Positions 1-5,055 of a stretch of DNA of 5,055 bases are shown here, one piece after another. The notes under the pieces were generated by a model. That model had not been told where the DNA came from, made no database searches, and worked only from the letters and a program-made list of their open reading frames with translations. This stretch comes from Planctomycetota bacterium. GTDB lineage: Bacteria > Planctomycetota > Phycisphaerae > WQYP01. Every line of letters starts with the position of its first letter. The first letter of the stretch is position 1. Location of the stretch: contig JAJYPG010000144.1 of NCBI GenBank assembly GCA_021795535.1, positions 1-5,055 of the forward strand, given 5' to 3'. The position numbers and the translations under genes are program-made.

Positions 1-2368
1 GATGCTGTGCCGTGAGCGTCACAGCAAAACCATGATCCGCGGGGACAATATGGGTGGCGACCACCGGCGCGCGCAGCTCAATTGCGAGCGGATGTGTTAA
101 AAACACCACATTTTCAGACACCACACGCGAACCGACGCGAACCTTCAGCCAGCCAAGCACCGCGCCGCGCCTGTGTTTGCCTAACACCTCCGATAAATCA
201 ACGGACTCTGCCAGATGGGCGGTGCGCGCGGGAACATTCACATTCTTTTTGCCCGTGAGCAACTCTTTCCCGGAGGTATCGGTCAATTGCCAGGAAAGCA
301 CGCCGGCGCAATCCTCCATGCGATCACTGATGACATGAATATCGAGGATATTTTTTTGCATCACACCCGATACCAAAACTGGTGCGAAGAAATGTCTGCT
401 GTGATATTGAATGGCTTTGAATCGGCGGTACCAGTCCACCATCGACCAGGTCGGGGCGGGCCAGCAATCGTTGTATTGCCAGATGGTGGCGGCCATGGAG
501 TGGGGCATGTCGCGGCGCCAGAACTCAACACCAGAGCCAATGCCATAAGCCTGCATCACCTGGCTAAGCCACAAATTGTTATCAAAACCCTTGGGCAGTG
601 GCCCAAAATATTCGGTCATGTAATGCGTGATGCGATTTATGCCGCTCGGACCGTAGGACATTTCATGATACCCCATCACCGGCGAGGTAATGCTGGTGCG
701 ATCAGCCTTGTCGGTATACATGCGCACGGTCTTTGGATCGGGGAAGGACTGCATTCCGAATTCGGTCACAAAACCCTGAACGCTCCGGTAAGAGGAGAAG
801 GGTTGCATGCCATGCCAGACGGTCCAGTCATGAATATCGCCGCTGCCGCTGGCTCCACTGCCAACCTCGTAGAAAGCGCCCGGCAAGAGTTTGCGTACCT
901 CGCCGCCAATGACCCCGCCAAACATATAGTTATATCCCTTAAAGTAGTTAATTTCGTTGTTGCCGCTCCAGATGGCAATACTGGGGTGATTGCGCACCCG
1001 GCGGATATTGTCCTGTAATTCGGCGCGAAGGTTGGTGATAAAATTCGTGTCGCGCACGGGATAGGTATCGTTGGCGAATTTGAATTCAAATTGCAGCATG
1101 ATGCCCAGTTCATCACAGGCGTCAAACAACGCATCTTCCTCATAATAACCACCGCCCCAAAGACGGATGAAATTGAAGTTGCAATCCTTTGCGGTCTGCA
1201 TATACCAGCGGAGAATGTCGCTCGTCACGCGGGTGGGAATATTGTCGGCTGGAACCCAATCGGCTCCCTTGGCAAAAAAAGCCACCCCATTAACTTCCAC
1301 ATGCATCGCCACACCATTTTTGGGCGACAGAACTTCCACTTTTCGAAGGCCGGTGCGGCGCGTCATGGTATCAACCACCGCGCCACGGTCGTTGCGCAGT
1401 TCCACCTCCACAACATAAAGCGGCTGTTCGCCCATGCCGTTGGGCCACCAGAGTTTCGGGTGGTCGATCACCAGGGGTATCGAAGAGAGGTCGCCGACAA
1501 ACGCCGCTGATCCGCCCGCCACCTTCTGTCCGTTAAACAGCACAGTTGCATGGGCGGTGCCACCATCTTTTTGTTCGCCCGCAACAGTGGTTTCCACCTT
1601 CAGATGGACCGGTCCAGCGGGCTGGTGTGTCTGAAAAACAGCCACATCCGTTATGCGGGTATCAAACGCGACAATTTCCATATTTTTCCAGATACCGGCG
1701 GTCAAAATCGCGCGGCACCAGTCCCAACCCCACATATAGGGGCCTTTGCGCACCCAACTCCGCGGATCCCCCAGATTGATATTGTATTTTTTGTTGTAGG
1801 CCGCCGCATGTTGTTCGACATAGTCCGCCAGAGGATGAAATTCGATGCGAATGGAATTATTTCCCGCCCGGAGCAGTGGCTTGGCATCCAGAACCCATGT
1901 GCGGAACATGTTATCTGTATGCGCCAGATGCCGATCATTAATCCAGACGGTTGCCAACGTATCCAGGCCGTGACAAATTAACTGAACATGCTCTTTTTTC
2001 AGCAGGTCCGCGCCGACCTGAAAAGTCCGTTGATAAATCCAGGTCTCGTTGGCCACCCATTGCACAGCGCTATTCTGTTCACGGTAATATGGGTCGGGAA
2101 TTTTGCCTGCTTTCAACAGGTCTTCATACTGACAGCCGGGAACGCGCGCGGCAATGACCTCCGTTTTTCCCTTCTGTTGAAGGGTCCAGGTATCGCCGCC
2201 TAAATCCAGGGAAATAGACTCAGTCCGGCGCGGCGTGGTTGAGGCAGCCTCCGCGCCGCTGCGACCAGCCAATGAAACGGCGGCCGTGGCCGCGGCGGCC
2301 AGCGCGAGAAAATCACGGCGATTAAGACCTGTGATGTCTGCGGGGGTTTCGGTTATACGTTCGGCCAT
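1..2368 (-). CDS. Tat-exported GH2 beta-mannosidase (3' end beyond window)
   Basis: This enzyme is predicted to release terminal beta-D-mannose from manno-oligosaccharides or glycans by a retaining mechanism, outside the cytoplasm. It starts at ATG 2368 behind a good ribosome binding site, and 789 codons are present with no stop before the edge. Order of parts: Tat signal (1-41); N-terminal sugar-binding-like beta domain with HGLDTLATVWIND and YMWGWDW (W213-W217); an immunoglobulin-like domain; then a (beta/alpha)8 barrel with KGADWVPAD (K367-D375), FIRLWGGGYYE (W404), WSGNNEI with acid/base E472, VTEFGMQSFP with nucleophile E536, and TIWQYNDCWP (W630-P637). Beta-sandwich domains follow from ~650. 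Catalytic roles are assigned by homology to beta-mannosidases such as BtMan2A. Bacterial members are usually ~820-900 residues, so only part of the last domain should be missing. The motifs favour beta-mannosidase over beta-galactosidase or exo-glucosaminidase within GH2. Confidence 0.95.
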   Translation of the reverse strand, partial: MAERITETPADITGLNRRDFLALAAAATAAVSLAGRSGAEAASTTPRRTESISLDLGGDTWTLQQKGKTEVIAARVPGCQYEDLLKAGKIPDPYYREQNSAVQWVANETWIYQRTFQVGADLLKKEHVQLICHGLDTLATVWINDRHLAHTDNMFRTWVLDAKPLLRAGNNSIRIEFHPLADYVEQHAAAYNKKYNINLGDPRSWVRKGPYMWGWDWCRAILTAGIWKNMEIVAFDTRITDVAVFQTHQPAGPVHLKVETTVAGEQKDGGTAHATVLFNGQKVAGGSAAFVGDLSSIPLVIDHPKLWWPNGMGEQPLYVVEVELRNDRGAVVDTMTRRTGLRKVEVLSPKNGVAMHVEVNGVAFFAKGADWVPADNIPTRVTSDILRWYMQTAKDCNFNFIRLWGGGYYEEDALFDACDELGIMLQFEFKFANDTYPVRDTNFITNLRAELQDNIRRVRNHPSIAIWSGNNEINYFKGYNYMFGGVIGGEVRKLLPGAFYEVGSGASGSGDIHDWTVWHGMQPFSSYRSVQGFVTEFGMQSFPDPKTVRMYTDKADRTSITSPVMGYHEMSYGPSGINRITHYMTEYFGPLPKGFDNNLWLSQVMQAYGIGSGVEFWRRDMPHSMAATIWQYNDCWPAPTWSMVDWYRRFKAIQYHSRHFFAPVLVSGVMQKNILDIHVISDRMEDCAGVLSWQLTDTSGKELLTGKKNVNVPARTAHLAESVDLSEVLGKHRRGAVLGWLKVRVGSRVVSENVVFLTHPLAIELRAPVVATHIVPADHGFAVTLTAQH
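2246..2368 (-). other. Twin-arginine (Tat) signal peptide of the beta-mannosidase
   Basis: Residues 1-41 form a long n-region, the twin-arginine motif NRRDFLA (R17, R18, F20, L21), an Ala-rich moderately hydrophobic core (residues ~22-34), and a probable cleavage site after Ala39-Glu40-Ala41. The RR-x-F-L pattern and low-hydrophobicity core are typical of Tat export, which moves folded proteins. The core is encoded by a very GC-rich stretch around 2279-2310. Confidence 0.88.
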
Positions 2369-2376
2369 AATGCGGT

Positions 2377-2382
2377 TCTCCT
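2377..2382 (-). promoter_or_regulatory. Shine-Dalgarno site of the beta-mannosidase gene
   Basis: On the minus strand AGGAGA sits 8-9 bases before the ATG at 2368, a near-ideal ribosome binding site. It decides the start: another in-frame ATG at 2386 would add six residues (MQENRI), but it would place this site inside the coding region and has only T-rich sequence upstream. Confidence 0.8.
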
Positions 2383-2401
2383 GCATAATGAAACAAAAGG
2401 A

Positions 2402-2429
2402 AAGCTGAAAGGGATAGTCTTTTCAGCTT
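2402..2429 (-). terminator. Intergenic 9-bp hairpin, possible weak terminator or leader structure
   Basis: AAGCTGAAA at 2402-2410 pairs perfectly with TTTCAGCTT at 2421-2429 across a 10-base loop. Read on the minus strand, the stem is followed by an interrupted T-rich stretch (TCCTTTTGTTT, 2391-2401), as in an intrinsic terminator for the GH63-like gene. The stem has only three G/C pairs and the T-tract is broken, so termination would be weak. It lies 33 bases before the beta-mannosidase start codon, so it could instead be a 5' leader structure, or an intra-operon element that lowers or uncouples expression of the second gene. No convincing promoter was found between the hairpin and the start codon. 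Confidence 0.4.
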
Positions 2430-2503
2430 AAACAGATAAGACGCCATTTACCGGCGAACCAGACCATACGCCTCGTGATGAAGCCTGTGTGAACCACTGT
2501 TCG

Positions 2504-5055
2504 TTAATTACGTTGCAGTGGCTTATGGATTTCGCCAATCATGGGCAACGGTGCCACAAGCACCTTGTTTTTCGCATCCAGAATAACTTTTCCATGCCGC
2601 AGCAAAAGCGTATGACCTGGTTTCACGCGGATATCATAAAATCGGCCCGCTATGGGAATGCGGTTGATCCATTCGGTAAGATGGAGTGTTCCGTTGAGGG
2701 CAATTTTCCCATCGGGGCGTATGTCGCAGATATTTTCCAAACCAAGCAGGCAAAGCAGTGTACCCCAAGTGGTATGCGGAACGCCCGAACCCTGGCCCGC
2801 AAAATAATAATTTTCCGGCCAATTGTGATATTTTCGCCAGTTTTGCATGAAAAGAGTAACACTTTTGGCGGCAAAACTATTCATCAGTTTGGCCGACGCA
2901 TAACGCTTAAGCCCCTGAAACAGAAAGTAATTGGAGGCTGGCCAGATTTTTCCGCGCCAGTAATTTTGCTGCGGAAACACCGGGTTGTCGCGGGGAATGC
3001 TCGGGATGACAAAATGTCCCCAGAATTTATGTCGGTTCTGCAAAAGGGCCAGCATCTTCGCGGCCATTGCTTTGCTGGGAGCGCCAATGATCATGGGATA
3101 AAAATTAGTGGGTGAAAGCTGCCGTGAAAAAATGTGTTTGGATTCTCCGACGCGTTCCCAGCGTAATTGCACCATGGCTCCGCCGCTTTGCCGGTGGTAT
3201 TCGATTTTGATGGGGTATGCCTGACCCGCGGAAAGTGGAATGGCCGCGCTGATATAACGTGTAACGGGACGAACATTCCAGTGATTAAGGACTAATTTGC
3301 CGTTAACCCACAATCTGGCACCCGCGACCGATGGAAGAAATCCCGGCGGAGAATTTGGTACAAACGGATACGTCAGATTGAGCACCAATCGGTAATTCGC
3401 GGTTGTTGGCGGCGTAATAAACCCGTGCCAGCGGACGCTAAGGGGTGGACGGGCCATTTGCCCCCCAAAGGCGGGAGTGGGTGGAAAAGAAAACCAGTTG
3501 AAATCCACAGCCTGATCCAGACGGGTTGTCAACAGTTGGTTAAAATCCGTCCCCTTATAATATTGGCCTTGAATGCCGGGCTTGCCGGGTGCCACACTAT
3601 ACGCACGGAACGGAATCGGCTGATCCGCCGCCTGCGGCCTGAAAAAGCGATTCTCATACATACCCGCCTTGGTATTCCACAGCCGACGGTTAATGCGACC
3701 AATCATCAGCCGCTTCTGAAGCAGGAAATGCGCTGCGGCAACAGGTTTTCCAAGAACCCGGGCGATGCGCGAGAGATACCCGGCATCCGCTGCCCACAAG
3801 CTGTTCAAACCAACGTCATCAAGTTCCATGGTTTGGGTTTTTGGATCAATGCGCGCATTGTCATACATGGGGCTGTCATCCATACCACTTTCCGGACCGT
3901 TGCGATACTCCAAAAGACCGTCTTTATTAACATCCCTGTACGGAAGTCCGGTGGCTGGATTGGTGGCGAACCACCAGTTATGCCACCGCACCAATTGCGG
4001 ATAAATACGCCGCAGAAAACCAATATCCGGACTGCGCTGGTAAAGCTTCCATACACACATCGCAGCAATTGGAGGCTGGGCGCGATTCGTCGTTCCCGAA
4101 CCATTTTGACAATAATTCTCAAGCATGCCGTTGGGGAGTTGGCCGGCGAATACCAGATGAATTGTTTGCCGACTCCGATAAGGATGAGCGATGGATCCCT
4201 GGAGCGCGGCCAGGAAGCTGTCCCATTCAAATACATTCTGGACCGCCGGCAAACTCCATCCCCGCATCGCCAGATAACCGGTGATATTGGTGGCCGGACC
4301 GTAGGCGCGGGCAAAATTCAAATTCCGATTGATCGGTTTGAGAATATTCCCCCAGGCTCCGCCAGCGGCGGCACGCGAAGAATCGTACCGGCGGCGGGCG
4401 CTGGCCAAAATTTGACCCGCATGTTGGAGATTTCCCAATCCAGTCGTACCGGCGGCAAAATAAATGTCCTTGCCGGGCTTGAGGTTAAACACCAGGCCGC
4501 CATAATTGCCTGTGTGGCCGGAATTCGATATTCCAAGCAAAACATGCCTGGATAAAGCGGCATAGTTGTCCGTGCAGAATTCAGCCGCAGGCACGGACGC
4601 TGCAACCAAATGCCAGCGGACAACAACTTTGCCGGCTGGCATGCCCTCGCCCTTAAGGCCATGTCGGTCCAGTGAATAGCGGACCATGTACTCCGGCCAA
4701 CTCGGAGTGGTTTCCAGCACAATTCGCACCGGCTGAGAGGATTTTAACTGGCCAACAATGGAAGACCCCGTTCGGCTCCAGCGAAGTTGCACCCGCGCCG
4801 CGCCCGCCCGCCAGGCCAGCCGGTTATACCAGCCGCCAGCCGCGGAAGGGCCGTAACCCTTCATATTCGCCACGAAAGCGTGGTAGCCATCCTCCAGACG
4901 TCCATTCTGAACCCATCCGATGCGCAAAAGAAATGCGGTCTTGCGGTCCACAATAAAGGCAATACCGTTCGGGGCCTCCGGATAAAACGGCCCGATGCGA
5001 ACAGCGGGCGTGGCATCCGCGGCCATCGCAGGAAAGCCTGGTGCCAGCAACAGAA
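2504..5055 (-). CDS. GH63/mannosylglycerate hydrolase-like exo-alpha-glycosidase with inserted PA14 domain (5' end beyond window)
   Basis: This is a secreted glycoside hydrolase that probably cleaves alpha-linked terminal sugars by an inverting mechanism. Numbering is from the TTG codon at 5050; the frame stays open to the edge, so the true start lies outside. Residues 1-10 are the end of a signal peptide. Residues ~14-262 form a beta-rich N-terminal domain. The (alpha/alpha)6 barrel begins near EWDSF (W276, D277). ESGMDDSP carries the predicted general acid D391, and MELDDVG follows at D411/D412. A PA14 domain interrupts the barrel at ~492-632. The barrel resumes at LSPTNFYP (L645), then YWRGKIWP (W698) and PENYYFAGQG, whose E746 is the predicted general base. 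A small C-terminal beta domain ends with TAA at 2504-2506. D391 and E746 are assigned by analogy with E. coli YgjK. GH63 members act on alpha-glucosides, mannosylglycerate and related substrates, so specificity is open; trehalase-like GH37 is a less likely alternative. A same-strand beta-mannosidase lies 135 bp downstream. Confidence 0.
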   Translation of the reverse strand, partial: LLLAPGFPAMAADATPAVRIGPFYPEAPNGIAFIVDRKTAFLLRIGWVQNGRLEDGYHAFVANMKGYGPSAAGGWYNRLAWRAGAARVQLRWSRTGSSIVGQLKSSQPVRIVLETTPSWPEYMVRYSLDRHGLKGEGMPAGKVVVRWHLVAASVPAAEFCTDNYAALSRHVLLGISNSGHTGNYGGLVFNLKPGKDIYFAAGTTGLGNLQHAGQILASARRRYDSSRAAAGGAWGNILKPINRNLNFARAYGPATNITGYLAMRGWSLPAVQNVFEWDSFLAALQGSIAHPYRSRQTIHLVFAGQLPNGMLENYCQNGSGTTNRAQPPIAAMCVWKLYQRSPDIGFLRRIYPQLVRWHNWWFATNPATGLPYRDVNKDGLLEYRNGPESGMDDSPMYDNARIDPKTQTMELDDVGLNSLWAADAGYLSRIARVLGKPVAAAHFLLQKRLMIGRINRRLWNTKAGMYENRFFRPQAADQPIPFRAYSVAPGKPGIQGQYYKGTDFNQLLTTRLDQAVDFNWFSFPPTPAFGGQMARPPLSVRWHGFITPPTTANYRLVLNLTYPFVPNSPPGFLPSVAGARLWVNGKLVLNHWNVRPVTRYISAAIPLSAGQAYPIKIEYHRQSGGAMVQLRWERVGESKHIFSRQLSPTNFYPMIIGAPSKAMAAKMLALLQNRHKFWGHFVIPSIPRDNPVFPQQNYWRGKIWPASNYFLFQGLKRYASAKLMNSFAAKSVTLFMQNWRKYHNWPENYYFAGQGSGVPHTTWGTLLCLLGLENICDIRPDGKIALNGTLHLTEWINRIPIAGRFYDIRVKPGHTLLLRHGKVILDAKNKVLVAPLPMIGEIHKPLQRN
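3155..3577 (-). other. PA14 domain inserted within the GH63-like catalytic barrel
   Basis: Residues ~492-632 of the GH63-like protein match the PA14 pattern. It opens with GIQGQYYKGTDF, continues with SVRWHGFITPP and YRLVLN, then ARLWVNGKLVLNHW, IPLSAGQAYPIKIEYH, and closes with VQLRWE (W631). PA14 is a beta-barrel domain found in glycosidases, adhesins and toxins, usually thought to bind carbohydrate. It splits the catalytic domain: residues before it (NTKAGMYENRFF) and after it (FSRQLSPTNFYP) read as adjacent sequence in ordinary GH63-like enzymes, so this is an insertion in a loop between catalytic D391 and E746. Boundaries are approximate to about ten residues. Confidence 0.82.
5021..5055 (-). 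other. C-terminal part of a Sec-type signal peptide (partial)
   Basis: The first readable residues of the GH63-like protein are LLLAPGFPAMAADA, preceded by an incomplete codon of the form NTT, which must be hydrophobic (F, L, I or V). A hydrophobic run followed by Ala-Met-Ala fits the end of a signal peptide with cleavage after residue 10, or alternatively after Ala13. The initiating codon and the positively charged n-region lie outside the window, so a Tat or lipoprotein signal cannot be fully excluded, although no lipobox cysteine is present. The TTG at 5050 would fall inside the hydrophobic core and is unlikely to be a real start. Confidence 0.6.

Larger units (their letters stand above)
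2369..2503. other. Intergenic region between the two hydrolase genes
   Basis: This 135-bp gap separates the GH63-like stop codon from the beta-mannosidase start. It contains the hairpin at 2402-2429 and the ribosome binding site at 2377-2382. No open reading frame, tRNA-like structure or strong promoter is apparent. A minus-strand TTCACA (2488-2493) with TATGGT (2463-2468) loosely resembles a sigma-70 promoter, but its 19-base spacing and poor -10 match make it unconvincing. Whether the genes share a transcript cannot be decided from sequence; same-strand orientation and related function favour co-expression. Confidence 0.6.

Noticed and set aside
215..1018. Plus-strand open frame of 267 codons opposite the beta-mannosidase gene
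   Set aside because: It overlaps the catalytic region of the GH2 enzyme on the opposite strand, has no domain-like sequence, and is best explained as a shadow frame.
2279..2310. GC-rich repetitive-looking stretch
   Set aside because: It encodes the Ala-rich core of the Tat signal peptide, so its low complexity is explained by coding.
2463..2493. Possible sigma-70 promoter TTCACA - 19 bases - TATGGT on the minus strand
   Set aside because: The -10 element matches only four of six positions and the spacing is long; such matches occur by chance.
2489..3115. Plus-strand open frame of 208 codons across the 3' end of the GH63-like gene
   Set aside because: It lies almost entirely antisense to conserved C-terminal catalytic motifs (YWRGKIWP, PENYY) and shows no recognisable protein family.
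3425..4555. Plus-strand open frame of 376 codons opposite the GH63-like gene
   Set aside because: It is fully antisense to a gene with strong family motifs, begins with GTG without a ribosome binding site, and its translation has no recognisable domain. Long antisense frames are expected from the codon bias of such genes.
5048..5050. TTG as the start codon of the GH63-like gene
   Set aside because: The frame remains open to the window edge, and the TTG lies inside a hydrophobic run typical of a signal-peptide core, so the true start is outside.

Overview
The window holds two long protein-coding genes, both on the minus strand, both cut by a window edge, and both encoding exported carbohydrate-active enzymes. 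No RNA gene, mobile element, CRISPR array, integration site or origin is visible. The plus strand carries only antisense shadows of the two genes.

Reading in the direction of transcription (right to left), gene 1 enters at the right edge and stops at 2504. It encodes an (alpha/alpha)6-barrel glycoside hydrolase of the GH63 / mannosylglycerate-hydrolase-like type. The end of a Sec-type signal peptide lies at the very edge. A PA14 domain is inserted inside the catalytic barrel sequence, between the two predicted catalytic acids. A 135-bp gap (2369-2503) follows, with a 9-bp hairpin. Gene 2 then starts at 2368 behind a clear AGGAG ribosome binding site and runs off the left edge after 789 codons. 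It encodes a GH2 beta-mannosidase with a twin-arginine (Tat) signal peptide and all the main family motifs, including both catalytic glutamates.

The pair looks like part of a periplasmic or extracellular glycan-degradation locus. One enzyme would remove alpha-linked sugars and the other terminal beta-mannose, so a mannose-containing heteroglycan is a plausible target. That is inference; no transporter, regulator or polysaccharide lyase is present to narrow it.

The host is probably a Gram-negative saprophyte with moderate-to-high GC. Tat-exported glycosidases with an RRDFL motif and PA14-bearing hydrolases fit Planctomycetota (Phycisphaerae-like), Verrucomicrobiota or Acidobacteriota, but two genes cannot settle this.

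The window is mostly ordinary for such a locus. The items most worth a second look are the PA14 domain nested in the GH63-like barrel and an unusually short segment between the catalytic glutamates of the beta-mannosidase.
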